DNA of 64,000 bases, taken from Thiotrichales bacterium. GTDB taxonomy: Bacteria > Pseudomonadota > Gammaproteobacteria > Thiomicrospirales > Thiomicrospiraceae. The translations under genes were made by a program, and so were the position numbers. This document shows, one piece after another, positions 9,691-17,923 of this stretch. The notes under the pieces are model-generated. The model searched no databases. It was given only the letters and a program-made list of their open reading frames with translations, and was not told the DNA's origin. The stretch covers positions 1 to 64,000 of the forward strand of contig JAFGXP010000028.1 in NCBI GenBank assembly GCA_016936535.1, read 5' to 3'. The first letter of the stretch is position 1, and every line of letters begins with the position of its first letter.

Positions 9691-11040
9691 CTAGAGTAGA
9701 ACAATGGTGGCCAAGCCTAAAAAGACGAAAAACCCCAAGGAATCAGTAACCGTTGTGAGCATCAAGCCAGAGGCAAGGGCAGGGTCGATGCGCATACGTT
9801 GTAAAATTAAGGGAATCATGGCGCCCGCGAAGGCAGCGGCAATTAAATTCACCAGCATGGCGGTTGAAAAAATGGCGCTGAGTTGCCAGTCTTGAAAAAA
9901 AATAAAAACCCCCGCACCCGTTAACAGTGCCCAAATCAAACCGTTGTAGAGCCCAACAGTGGACTCTTTAATGAGTAGGGAGCGACTGTTGGCTTTACCC
10001 AGTTTGCCTGTGGCCAGTGCGCGAATGACGATGGTGGCAGTTTGGGTGCCGGCAATCCCACCCATGCTGGCGATAATTGGCATCAGAACCGCCAGAGCCA
10101 CGACCTTTTCAATCGAGGCGTCAAATAAGCCAATCACAATCGAGGCAAAAATTGCGGTTAATAGATTAATGCCTAACCAGAAAGTTCGGCGTTTTGCCGC
10201 TCGGCTTGCGGGGGCAAAAATATCTTCGTCTTCATCCAAACCGGCACTGGCCATGCGTTCGTGTTCGGCTTCTTCGCGAATAATATCGACCACGTCATCA
10301 ATCGTAATGCGCCCGAGAATTTGATTTTTATCATTCACCACGGGCGCAAAAATTAAATCTTGTTTCTGAAACAGTTGCGCGACCGCTTTCGAAGAGGTGA
10401 ATACATTAATCGCTGGCACGGATTGATCGACAAAATCCTCAACATGGCTGTCTTCATCGTGTGTAAGAAGATAGCGCAGTGAGAGGCAGCCAACATAGTG
10501 ATCATCGCGGTCACGAACTAATAGGGCGGTGGTTGAGGGGGGCAGATCACCCAGTTGGCGCAGGTAGCGCAGTACAACGCCAAGAGAGACGTCGGCACGC
10601 ACCGAGATGAAATCGGTACTCATCATCCCGCCCGCTGTGTTTTCTTCATAGGCCAGTGCCATTTGCACGGCTTCGCGATTGCTGTCATCCAGCGAGGCAA
10701 CAAACTCGCGTTGTTCTTGGCCATCTAGGGATTGGGCAATGTCTACAATGTCATCTACCGCCAGCTCGCTGGCGATTTCAACGATTTCATGGGTTTCGAG
10801 TTCACCCAGTAGGTGTCCGCGCACTTCTTCATTTAAGTGCGTTAGGATTTCCCCTTGCAGTTCCGATGGCACCGCCTGCCAAAGAAGCAAACGGTTTTTG
10901 GTGGGTGTTGATTCGAGAATCTCCGCCAATTCTTCTGACACAAAGTGCGAAATCAGGGCGGAAATGAGTTCACTATTTTGCTGGTCAATGGCCTCAAGAA
11001 GCTGATGGGTAGTCAGATTTTTGTCGAATACGCTGCTCAC
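9691..11040 (-). CDS. mgtE: Magnesium transporter MgtE
   Basis: The 449-aa protein has the full MgtE layout. An N-terminal superhelical domain (about 15-130) contains repeats such as LLGELETHEIVEIASEL. A CBS pair (about 135-255) includes GRITIDDVVDIIREE. Five membrane helices follow, with PIIASMGGIAGTQTATIVIRA and the C-terminal VTDSLGFFVFLGLA pore region. It is a gated Mg2+ channel of the inner membrane. The start is a GTG at 11038-11040, backed by an AGGAG ribosome-binding site. It appears to be a single-gene unit. Confidence 0.95.
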   Translation of the reverse strand: MSSVFDKNLTTHQLLEAIDQQNSELISALISHFVSEELAEILESTPTKNRLLLWQAVPSELQGEILTHLNEEVRGHLLGELETHEIVEIASELAVDDIVDIAQSLDGQEQREFVASLDDSNREAVQMALAYEENTAGGMMSTDFISVRADVSLGVVLRYLRQLGDLPPSTTALLVRDRDDHYVGCLSLRYLLTHDEDSHVEDFVDQSVPAINVFTSSKAVAQLFQKQDLIFAPVVNDKNQILGRITIDDVVDIIREEAEHERMASAGLDEDEDIFAPASRAAKRRTFWLGINLLTAIFASIVIGLFDASIEKVVALAVLMPIIASMGGIAGTQTATIVIRALATGKLGKANSRSLLIKESTVGLYNGLIWALLTGAGVFIFFQDWQLSAIFSTAMLVNLIAAAFAGAMIPLILQRMRIDPALASGLMLTTVTDSLGFFVFLGLATIVLL

Positions 11041-11169
11041 AAGGGCTCCTGAATTGGAAGTTTGATTGGCGTTATTCTAGCAGGGCGAGTTGGGTCAAGT
11101 TGGCTCGATTTGGGGTTTTGTCGAGCTTGTCAAGAAAACTTCAAATGCGTGAGAGGGATCAGAAAGCAT

Positions 11170-11192
11170 AACGCCCTGTAAAACAGGGCGTT
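11170..11192 (-). terminator. Probable terminator downstream of hpf
   Basis: AACGCCCTG and CAGGGCGTT form a perfect nine-base-pair stem with a five-base loop, 40 bases after the hpf stop. The following minus-strand sequence is only moderately T-rich, so termination efficiency is uncertain. Confidence 0.5.
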
Positions 11193-11232
11193 ATCGATTT
11201 AGCCGAGGAATGCTCAGCTTATAAGAGCTGCC

Positions 11233-11562
11233 TTAGGCTTCTACGGCCATACTTTTTACGCCGCCGGATTTCTGTTTGTGGCTGCCAATTTTTTCTTTAT
11301 GTTTGATGATTTGGCGATCCAGTTTATCCAGCATTCCATCGATTGAGGCGTACATATTGTCTGTATCGTCCTGAGCGAAAAGGTCGGCACCGGAGACATG
11401 CACGGTGGCTTCGGCGATTTGCGACTGTTTGTTTACCGTAAGAATGACATGCACGTTAGTGACATGATCAAAGTGACGCTCCAATTTTTCTAGTTTTTCG
11501 GATACGTAGTTGCGAAGCGCATCGGTAACGTCGATGTGATGGCCGGTGATGTTAATTTGCAT
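11233..11562 (-). CDS. hpf: Ribosome hibernation-promoting factor, short form
   Basis: The 109-aa product starts MQINITGHHIDVTDALRNYV and contains LERHFDHVTNVHVILTV, typical of HPF/RaiA. These proteins bind the decoding centre of idle ribosomes, and the short form promotes 100S dimers. A strong AAAGGAG precedes the ATG. In many Gammaproteobacteria hpf follows rpoN downstream of lptB. Here rpoN is absent and hpf appears to have its own promoter. Confidence 0.93.
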   Translation of the reverse strand: MQINITGHHIDVTDALRNYVSEKLEKLERHFDHVTNVHVILTVNKQSQIAEATVHVSGADLFAQDDTDNMYASIDGMLDKLDRQIIKHKEKIGSHKQKSGGVKSMAVEA

Positions 11563-11624
11563 AAAATCGCTCCTTTAGTTCTCTGATTTGCGATTTGACA
11601 AAAAGGTCAAAAATTGAAGCTCGG

Positions 11625-11655
11625 ATTATAAGGGTCCAGTTCACTTTTGTGTCAA
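11625..11655 (-). promoter_or_regulatory. Candidate sigma-70 promoter of hpf
   Basis: Minus-strand TTGACA (11650-11655) and TATAAT (11625-11630) both match consensus perfectly, but the spacer is 19 bases rather than 17. It lies 63 bases upstream of the hpf start. Confidence 0.55.
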
Positions 11656-11812
11656 AGTGCTACTAAATAATACGTAAGCTCAACTTTGCCAGCGATTTCA
11701 GTATAGCACTCCTTTTTGGAAATGATAGAGCCCTGTGTTGCGGAAGTTTTTTGGGTGCTTGAATAAATAGGTTCAATAAGAGGGCGTTGGTGCCGTAAAA
11801 GCGCCGCAGAGG

Positions 11813-12535
11813 TTATCGGAAGTTTTCGCCCAAATAGACGCGTTGCACTTCACGGTTTTGCAAAATGGCATCTGGTGCGCCTTTGGCAAGAATGGTTCCA
11901 GCATGCAGAATGTAAGCATAGTCGCAGACGCCGAGGGTTTCTCGTACATTGTGATCCGTAATTAAAACGCCGATATCACGCTCTTTGAGATGCAGAATGA
12001 TGTTTTGAATGTCTTTGACTGATATCGGGTCTACCCCCGCAAAGGGTTCATCCAGTAGGATGAATTTGGGTTCCATTGCCAAGGCTCGGGCAATTTCGAC
12101 TCGCCGGCGCTCACCGCCAGAGAGGGCTTGCCCAGGTTGTTGTAAAATATGGCCAATTTGTAAGTCATCTACCAGTTTTTCAAATAGCTGATTGCGCTGA
12201 TCTCGGCTTAATTGGGGGCGCATTTCTAGGATGGCCATCAGATTTTCGGTTACATTCAGGCCGCGAAAAATCGAGCTTTCTTGCGGAAGATAACCAATGC
12301 CCAACTGGGCTCGTTGATGAATCGGCAGTTTGGTGAGGTTGTGCTGATCGAGAAAAATTTCACCACCATCGTTTGGTATGAGCCCGGTCATCATGTAAAA
12401 GGTTGTGGTTTTGCCTGCGCCATTGGGGCCCAAAAGTCCGACCACTTGGCCACTGAGAACGTCGATATCCACTTGGGTCACAACGTGACGTTGTTTATAA
12501 CTCTTTGCTAGGTTACGTGCGTAGAAGTGCGCCAT
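11813..12535 (-). CDS. lptB: Lipopolysaccharide export ATP-binding protein LptB
   Basis: LptB is the ATPase that powers LPS extraction from the inner membrane with LptF/LptG. The ATG at 12533-12535 gives 240 aa, like E. coli LptB; an in-frame TTG four codons upstream is less likely. Walker A is GPNGAGKTT, the signature is [15 protein letters not shown], Walker B is [15 protein letters not shown] and the switch His is in [20 protein letters not shown] and [12 protein letters not shown] are LptB-type. It follows lptA closely. Confidence 0.96.
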   Translation of the reverse strand: MAHFYARNLAKSYKQRHVVTQVDIDVLSGQVVGLLGPNGAGKTTTFYMMTGLIPNDGGEIFLDQHNLTKLPIHQRAQLGIGYLPQESSIFRGLNVTENLMAILEMRPQLSRDQRNQLFEKLVDDLQIGHILQQPGQALSGGERRRVEIARALAMEPKFILLDEPFAGVDPISVKDIQNIILHLKERDIGVLITDHNVRETLGVCDYAYILHAGTILAKGAPDAILQNREVQRVYLGENFR

Positions 12536-12558
12536 GGTGTTTGCCAATTGTTTAGGGT

Positions 12559-13098
12559 TTATTTGCCAGTGTTGGGCATCAGAATCACTTCGACCCGTTC
12601 TTGCTGTTGAGCATCGCTTTGTGCTTGTAGGGTTTGCTGTTGCAAATTGTAAAGAAGTTTTGCGCCACTGATTTTATGTTTGCCATTTTCTTCGACTAAG
12701 GCATTGCCAATAAAGGTAAGGGTGTCGGTTGGTGCGAGGTAGAGAATCGTTTGTGCTTGGCCACGCGTTAGACTGCCTGTTACCGGGTCTTTGCGGGTGA
12801 AGTTGGCGGGCGAGCCATGAATTTCGATTTTGGCCAGGGCGTTGTTGGGATGGGAAATTTCGATGCGCTCTCCAGTTAGCCTCATATTTCCTTGCTCAAT
12901 GACCACATTGCCTTGGTAACGACTGACGCCCATTTTTTCATTAACGAGCAGTTGATCGGCTTGAATTTTAATTGGGTTTTGGCTTTCAGCGGAGCGAACT
13001 TGTTGCGGCGTTTCAGCGTGGACTTGCCAAGTAGTCAGGTGCAAACTGCAAAAAAGCCAAAGCGTAAAAACGGATGGCCGATGGAGGCTTAGGGTCAT
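12559..13098 (-). CDS. lptA: Lipopolysaccharide transport periplasmic protein LptA
   Basis: LptA forms the periplasmic bridge that carries LPS to LptDE. I choose the ATG at 13096-13098, after which a signal peptide runs to about residue 28 (WQVHAET). The longer frame to 13194 adds residues with no export signal. The body has the OstA/LptA pattern: [33 protein letters not shown] and [14 protein letters not shown]. It sits between lptC and lptB. Confidence 0.9.
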   Translation of the reverse strand: MTLSLHRPSVFTLWLFCSLHLTTWQVHAETPQQVRSAESQNPIKIQADQLLVNEKMGVSRYQGNVVIEQGNMRLTGERIEISHPNNALAKIEIHGSPANFTRKDPVTGSLTRGQAQTILYLAPTDTLTFIGNALVEENGKHKISGAKLLYNLQQQTLQAQSDAQQQERVEVILMPNTGK

Positions 13099-13148
13099 GG
13101 TTTTTGAATCTCGTTGCATACGAATCGAAAATTTGCGACTAGCGCACC

Positions 13149-13721
13149 TTATTGGGGATGCGCTAGGGTCTGGACGCCTTGGGCAAATCGCCATTCACCG
13201 TTTTTGAGTTGGGCTGCTAAGTTGCCCGCTTCTGTCTGAGCAAAAGGCTGCGTTAATCGTATCGAATGGTCACTGGTTAAGGTATTTTGCCGGCTATTAT
13301 AGGTAAATTGTTCACCTTGTAGTTGAATTTGTGGCTGCCAAATTGGGTTTTGTGCTTGTGGTTGAAAATAGGCAAATTGACTGAGTCCGCTCAGTTCAAG
13401 TTGGCGCTGAGCATTCAGTTCGGCATTGGGTGCGCTTAAAATTTGCAGGCGCTCTGGTGTGTAGTCGATCCAGAACAGTTGCGTAAATTGACTGAGCCTA
13501 AAATCGGCTTGATAGTCGATGTTTTGAGCGCTTAACTGCACAGACCCTCCTGTTTTCAGGTTAGGTTGCCAGAGTTGCGTGTCGCGAAATTGCCAAGTGC
13601 TTTGCTCGGCCAGTTCGGTGTTTGGCGTGAGGGGAGGGTCGGGTTGCAGCCAATGGTTGAGGGCGACTAGTGCACCTGCGGCGCTCAAACTCAGTAGCAG
13701 TCGAATAGAGGGAAGACGCAT
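13149..13721 (-). CDS. lptC: LPS export system protein LptC
   Basis: LptC is a bitopic inner-membrane protein that hands LPS from LptBFG to LptA. From the ATG at 13719-13721 the product has one N-terminal membrane anchor (about 6-23) and a periplasmic beta-jellyroll domain of about 165 residues. The domain ends with a repeat like YNSRQNTLTSDHSIRLTQ and EAGNLAAQLKNGEWRFAQGV, as in the family. Sequence conservation in LptC is low, so the call rests strongly on its place between kdsC and lptA. Confidence 0.85.
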   Translation of the reverse strand: MRLPSIRLLLSLSAAGALVALNHWLQPDPPLTPNTELAEQSTWQFRDTQLWQPNLKTGGSVQLSAQNIDYQADFRLSQFTQLFWIDYTPERLQILSAPNAELNAQRQLELSGLSQFAYFQPQAQNPIWQPQIQLQGEQFTYNSRQNTLTSDHSIRLTQPFAQTEAGNLAAQLKNGEWRFAQGVQTLAHPQ

Positions 13722-13813
13722 GGGGGTTTTACTCGGCGCAAATAAAACGATTATAGAGGAACTTTTATGCGCCGAGTAGGGGATTGCGCTTGAGCACAAA
13801 CCCGAGGGGGGCT

Positions 13814-14362
13814 TTAATCTGTATTGAGGTCACGCAGGTAAAAATCCATGTGCTGCTGCCAAGTGCCTTGCGAGCGCATGAGAATTTCACAGACTTCGCG
13901 GACGACGCCTTGGCCACCTTTATAAGGCGAAATATAATCAACCCGGGATTTCACTTCGCTCTCGCCATCGGCTGGAGTGATGCTTAAGCCAACGCGCATT
14001 AAAATGGGCAAATCGAGAATGTCGTCTCCGACATAGGCAATCTGGTCTAATTGCAGGCCGAGTTTTTTCACAAGGTCAAGAAAGCTAGGAAGCTTATCGG
14101 GTACACCTTGATAGAGATGTTCAATTTTCAAATCTTGGCAGCGTTTGGCCACCAATTTTGAGGTGCGACCCGTGATAATTCCAATCTCAATCCCGCTTTT
14201 TTTCAGCAATACCATGCCGTGACCATCCCGCGTGTAAAAGGATTTGAGCTCATGGCCGTCATCACCGTAGTAAAGCCGGTTATCCGTTAAGACGCCATCG
14301 ACATCCAAAATTAAAAATTGAATTTTTTGGGCTTTGGCGGCTAAAGCGGTGGTGATTTGCAT
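13814..14362 (-). CDS. kdsC: 3-deoxy-D-manno-octulosonate 8-phosphate phosphatase KdsC
   Basis: KdsC removes phosphate from Kdo-8-P during synthesis of the LPS inner-core sugar Kdo. The 182-aa HAD-superfamily protein has the catalytic LDVDGVLTD (Asp20 and Asp22), GIITGRTS as motif II and AYVGDDILDLPIL as the metal-binding motif IV. The lack of a large cap domain fits the tetrameric C0 type KdsC. The Kdo isomerase gene kdsD, usually adjacent, is not present here. Confidence 0.94.
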   Translation of the reverse strand: MQITTALAAKAQKIQFLILDVDGVLTDNRLYYGDDGHELKSFYTRDGHGMVLLKKSGIEIGIITGRTSKLVAKRCQDLKIEHLYQGVPDKLPSFLDLVKKLGLQLDQIAYVGDDILDLPILMRVGLSITPADGESEVKSRVDYISPYKGGQGVVREVCEILMRSQGTWQQHMDFYLRDLNTD

Positions 14363-14371
14363 AGTCTCTTC

Positions 14372-15367
14372 TTAAAGTGCGCCGGTGCTGCGCAAATAAA
14401 GACTGAACAGATAGGCGATGAATGCGGCCAGCAAAAGTGCACCGCGCAAACGGGTAATAGACGCTTTCCCTCGAAACGGCAAAGCCAATAAGAGCATGGC
14501 TGCAGTAAAGCCGAGCATAACTGGGAAGTCGATATACAGAACTTGCGTGTCTAATACGCTGGGCGCGAGAATGGCTGGAACCGCCAAAACGGCCAAAATG
14601 TTGAAGACGTTGGAGCCAACGATGTTACCGATAACCAAGTCTGCTTCATTTTTGCGTGCAGCCGCAATCGCCGCGGCCAATTCGGGTAGGCTTGTGCCAA
14701 TCGCAATAATGGTTAAGCCGATGACCACTTCGGGTACGCCAAAAAACTCGGCAATATCGACCGCGCCACTGACCATCATTCGCGCGCTGATCATTAAAAT
14801 CACGAGACCGCCTAGAGTGTATAACCAGGCTTTGGGTTTGCTGAGAAGCGGCATCGCCTCCATCTCTTGCAGCGCTTCTTGAGCCATAGGGTCCTGCGGG
14901 TCAATTTCTTTGTTTGCTTTAATCATCCAAAATAGGACGAGTATCAGGCCAACGAGCATGATTACCCCATCGATTAAGCTTAACTTGCCATCAATAATCA
15001 CCAATAAATAGGCACCGGCAGAAACTGCGAATAGTAGGGGGAGTTCACGCTTTAAAATTGAGGATTTAACAATAACCGGCAACAAGATGGCGGTGAAACC
15101 AAGAATTAAACCGATGTTGGCAATGTTTGACCCAACGGCATTACCAATGGCTAGACCCGGACTGCCGTCTAATGCAGCTAAGGTGGAGACGATAATTTCA
15201 GGTGTTGAGGTACCAAAACCAAGCACCACCACGCCGATAATTAAGGGCGAAACTTGAAGGTGTTTGGCGACACTGGCTGCGCCATCAATAAAAATGTCTG
15301 AGCTCCAGACAAGGATAATCAAGCCCGCAATGAGCAATAGGCTTGGAAGCAGTAAGGTTGATGCCAT
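14372..15367 (-). CDS. Calcium/sodium antiporter family protein (YrbG-like)
   Basis: The 331-aa protein has about ten membrane helices in two inverted halves. Each half carries an alpha-repeat of the Ca2+/cation antiporter family: GFGTSTPEIIVSTLAAL with GNAVGSNIANIGLILG in the first, and AIGTSLPELAAAIAAAR with GNIVGSNVFNILAVL in the second. The acidic residues in these repeats bind the cation. E. coli yrbG occupies the same position next to the kds-lpt genes. The ion specificity cannot be read from sequence. Its stop is nine bases before kdsC, so they are probably cotranscribed. Confidence 0.92.
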   Translation of the reverse strand: MASTLLLPSLLLIAGLIILVWSSDIFIDGAASVAKHLQVSPLIIGVVVLGFGTSTPEIIVSTLAALDGSPGLAIGNAVGSNIANIGLILGFTAILLPVIVKSSILKRELPLLFAVSAGAYLLVIIDGKLSLIDGVIMLVGLILVLFWMIKANKEIDPQDPMAQEALQEMEAMPLLSKPKAWLYTLGGLVILMISARMMVSGAVDIAEFFGVPEVVIGLTIIAIGTSLPELAAAIAAARKNEADLVIGNIVGSNVFNILAVLAVPAILAPSVLDTQVLYIDFPVMLGFTAAMLLLALPFRGKASITRLRGALLLAAFIAYLFSLYLRSTGAL

Positions 15368-15413
15368 TCGGAAAACTCGGTTTGTTGAAGTAGGAAGGCG
15401 AAGATTATATCCT

Positions 15414-15441
15414 AATTTGATTTTTAACTATAAATCAAATT
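15414..15441. repeat. AT-rich perfect inverted repeat
   Basis: AATTTGATTT (15414-15423) and AAATCAAATT (15432-15441) are perfect ten-base arms around an eight-base centre. The element lies in the 180-base gap between two divergent genes (antiporter and DUF72-like). It has no GC-rich stem or T-run suitable for a terminator, so a protein-binding site or cruciform-type repeat is more likely. Confidence 0.6.
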
Positions 15442-15488
15442 TATGGAATCAGCCTCAATCTCTATGATGCCTTCATCTTTTCGATTGT

Positions 15489-15518
15489 TTGGCAAAATAG
15501 ATTAGAAATCTCTAAAAT
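15489..15518 (+). promoter_or_regulatory. Candidate promoter with a palindrome in its spacer
   Basis: TTGGCA (15489-15494) and TAAAAT (15513-15518) are 18 bases apart, about 30 bases upstream of the DUF72-like gene. Between them lies the palindrome AGATT-AGA-AATCT (15499-15511), positioned where a repressor would block RNA polymerase. Confidence 0.4.
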
Positions 15519-15546
15519 AGCGCCCAACTTTTTTACGGAAAATCCT

Positions 15547-16218
15547 ATGGCTTCGACAGCGAATACTCAAACGCTCATTCCAATGCCTCTCAATCGTTTG
15601 GCGGTGACTACCTTAGGTTGGCAGCACGAAAAGTGGCAAGAGGCTTTTTATCCAGCCGATTTGCCGGAGGACTGGCAGCTGGACTATTTTTTGAATGTTT
15701 TTTCGCTTGCTGTGGTGCCACAGTCTGTTTGGCTTGCTTGGTTGCAACCGGACAACTTAGATTTGGATGAGGCGCGGTTAGATGAGATATTTGCAAGTTT
15801 AAATGCTCAAAATGGTTTGATTTTTGTGGCAGATGAAAGCCAAGTGGCGATCTTAGAAAGCGCTTTGTACGCATTGGCTCAGACAAAACATCCTATAAAA
15901 AATCAGTTAATCGCGGTGGTGATTCTGGCCGAACAGCTGCGGCCGTCCTTGGAGCTGTGTGGTTTGCCGGTCTGCTTGGTTTCCAAGCAGTTACAGTTTT
16001 CCGGTTGGTCATGGCAACAAGGGGAGTGGTATTGCTCAGGTTTTCCGCTGGCTTGGTTGAGTCAGTTGCCGGGCAATGATCGTCTGCTCAGTCAGCAGAT
16101 TAAACAGTTTGCGCAAAGTGTGCCCAACGGCAATGGTATTCTCTGTGTCGTTGACCCTGAAGCACCGATTAATCGTGTACAGAACATGAAAACGCTTTGC
16201 GAACTACTTGGTTACTAG
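15547..16218 (+). CDS. Hypothetical protein, DUF72-like, 223 aa
   Basis: No firm family is recognised. The N-terminal part (LGWQHEKWQEAFYPADLP then a Trp-rich LDYFLNVFSLAVVP) resembles the opening of DUF72 (YecE-type) TIM-barrel proteins, which read like SGWSYxxWxxxFYP. The usual DUF72 length is 240-300 aa, and the later part, with EAPINRVQNMKTLCELLGY at the end, does not let me confirm the fold. No signal peptide or membrane helix is seen. It stands between the divergent lpt/kds and mla modules with its own candidate promoter. Confidence 0.6.
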   Translation: MASTANTQTLIPMPLNRLAVTTLGWQHEKWQEAFYPADLPEDWQLDYFLNVFSLAVVPQSVWLAWLQPDNLDLDEARLDEIFASLNAQNGLIFVADESQVAILESALYALAQTKHPIKNQLIAVVILAEQLRPSLELCGLPVCLVSKQLQFSGWSWQQGEWYCSGFPLAWLSQLPGNDRLLSQQIKQFAQSVPNGNGILCVVDPEAPINRVQNMKTLCELLGY

Positions 16219-16277
16219 GCGCGAATCGGTTACGGTATCTTTTTGTGTCGAATCGACAAAATAAATGAGCAAATTGC

Positions 16278-17072
16278 ATGACAGCCAGTTTAATCGAAAT
16301 TGAAGGCGTGAGCTTTTCACGCGGAGGACGGGTTATCTTTGATAAGATTCACCTGAAAATACCGCGTGGCAAGGTCACGGCAATCATGGGGCCCAGTGGG
16401 ACAGGTAAAACCACTTTGCTCAAGTTGATCGCCGGTCAGCTTACCCCAGAGGCAGGGCGAATTCTGGTTGAAGGACAAGATGTTCACCGTCTGCCACGCG
16501 ACAAGCTTTATGCGTTGCGCCGACGAATGGGCATGCTGTTTCAAAGCGGTGCCTTATTAGCAGATTTAAATGTGTTTGATAATGTGGCTTTTCCTCTGCG
16601 CGAACATACTCGTTTGCCGGATGCGGTGATTCAGCCTTTGGTGCAGATGAAATTGCAGGCTGTCGGTTTGCGTGGGGCACGACATTTAATGCCGGCACAG
16701 CTTTCGGGTGGTATGGCGCGACGGGTAGCGTTGGCGCGGGCGATTGCGCTGGATCCCGATATGATTTTTTATGATGAGCCGTTTGTTGGGCAAGATCCGA
16801 TTACTATGGGGGTGTTGATTGAGCTGATTGGTAAGCTCAATCAAGCTTTGGGGTTAACCTCGGTCGTGGTGTCGCACGATGTGCATGAAGTTTTGTCAAT
16901 TGCCGATTATGTTTGCGTGATTTCCGAGGGCAAGGTCATTGCCCAAGGTGATAAGCAAACAATTCTGAACGAGTCTAATCCGTTTGTGCAGCAATTTATT
17001 CACGGATTGGCCGATGGTCCGGTACCCTTTCATTACACCCAAGAGCCTTATCAGCAGAGTCTACAGGAGTGA
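16278..17072 (+). CDS. mlaF: Phospholipid transport ATPase MlaF
   Basis: MlaF is the ATPase of the MlaFEDB complex, which moves glycerophospholipids between the membranes to keep outer-membrane asymmetry. The 264-aa protein has GPSGTGKTT (Walker A), QLSGGMARRVALARAI (signature), MIFYDEPFVGQDPITMG (Walker B) and VVSHDVHEVL (switch His). The FVGQDP and GMARR residues are characteristic of the Mla/Ttg2 ATPases. It heads an operon of five genes. Confidence 0.95.
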   Translation: MTASLIEIEGVSFSRGGRVIFDKIHLKIPRGKVTAIMGPSGTGKTTLLKLIAGQLTPEAGRILVEGQDVHRLPRDKLYALRRRMGMLFQSGALLADLNVFDNVAFPLREHTRLPDAVIQPLVQMKLQAVGLRGARHLMPAQLSGGMARRVALARAIALDPDMIFYDEPFVGQDPITMGVLIELIGKLNQALGLTSVVVSHDVHEVLSIADYVCVISEGKVIAQGDKQTILNESNPFVQQFIHGLADGPVPFHYTQEPYQQSLQE

Positions 17073-17074
17073 GA

Positions 17075-17119
17075 ATGTTTTCCTTTTTAATGCGTGCGGC
17101 GAAACCATGGCGAGTGTGA
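17075..17119 (+). CDS. Short leader reading frame before mlaE (14 codons)
   Basis: An ATG at 17075-17077 follows a near-perfect ribosome-binding site (AGGAGTGAGA) located at the mlaF stop. The frame encodes MFSFLMRAAKPWRV and stops at 17117-17119, ten bases inside mlaE in another frame. The mlaE start chosen here has almost no ribosome-binding site of its own. The arrangement could therefore deliver ribosomes to mlaE by re-initiation. A sequencing frameshift is an alternative but is not needed, because mlaE is full length without these residues. Confidence 0.35.
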   Translation: MFSFLMRAAKPWRV

Positions 17120-17892
17120 GCGGATTTTTGGGCACCATAGGTGCAAGCACCCTGGCGCTGCTTGCGGTAATCGGACGTGGGGCGCTTTTTGTCGTTAGCC
17201 TTTTCCCAGCTCTGCCATCGGCACTGTTGCGGTTTGACTTGTGGATTAAACAGCTCTATTTGGCTGGGGTTTTGTCTTTGCCTATTATCTTGACGGCCGG
17301 CTTGTTTGTCGGCATGGTTTTGAGTTTACAAGGCTATAACATTCTGGTTGATTACAACTCCGAGGAAGCGGTAGGCACCATGACCGCCTTATCGTTGTTG
17401 CGTGAGTTGGGGCCGGTGGTCGCGGCTTTACTTTTTGCAGGACGCGCCGGCTCGGCCCTTACCGCCGAAATCGGTTTGATGCGTTCCACTGAGCAGATTT
17501 CTGCCTTAGAAATGATGGCGATTGATCCGCTTAAATACATTTATGCACCACGCTTTATTGCGGCGTTGATTGCATTGCCTATGTTGGCATTGATGTTTAC
17601 AGCGATGGGGATTCTTGGTGGTCATTTGGTTGGGGTGAGTTGGCTCGGGGTGGATAATGGTGCGTTTTGGGCGCAAATGAATGCCTCGGTCGATTGGCAT
17701 GAGGATGTATTAAATGGCGTGATTAAATCGGTTGCCTTTGCGGTATTGATTGCCGTGGTTGCCTTGTTTCAAGGGGCCAATGCTATCCCAACCTCAGAGG
17801 GAGTCAGCCGAGCCACAACGCGAACCGTAGTGCATGCATCTTTGGGTGTTTTGGGCTTAGATTTTATCTTAACTGCCATTATGTTCGATTAG
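17107..17892 (+). CDS. mlaE: Phospholipid transport permease MlaE
   Basis: MlaE is the membrane permease of the Mla system. Starting at the ATG at 17107 gives 261 aa, almost the same as the 260 aa of E. coli MlaE, and the N-terminus aligns by position with that protein. Conserved stretches are LSLLRELGPVVAALLFAGRAG, split as RELGPVVAALLFAGR, then GSALTAEIGLMRSTEQISAL and IPTSEGVSRATTRTVVHASL. It has about five to six membrane helices. Longer in-frame extensions overlap mlaF and are unlikely. Confidence 0.93.
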   Translation: MASVSGFLGTIGASTLALLAVIGRGALFVVSLFPALPSALLRFDLWIKQLYLAGVLSLPIILTAGLFVGMVLSLQGYNILVDYNSEEAVGTMTALSLLRELGPVVAALLFAGRAGSALTAEIGLMRSTEQISALEMMAIDPLKYIYAPRFIAALIALPMLALMFTAMGILGGHLVGVSWLGVDNGAFWAQMNASVDWHEDVLNGVIKSVAFAVLIAVVALFQGANAIPTSEGVSRATTRTVVHASLGVLGLDFILTAIMFD

Positions 17893-17923
17893 CCTTGGCG
17901 CACAGATGCTTACAGGAGCAAGA

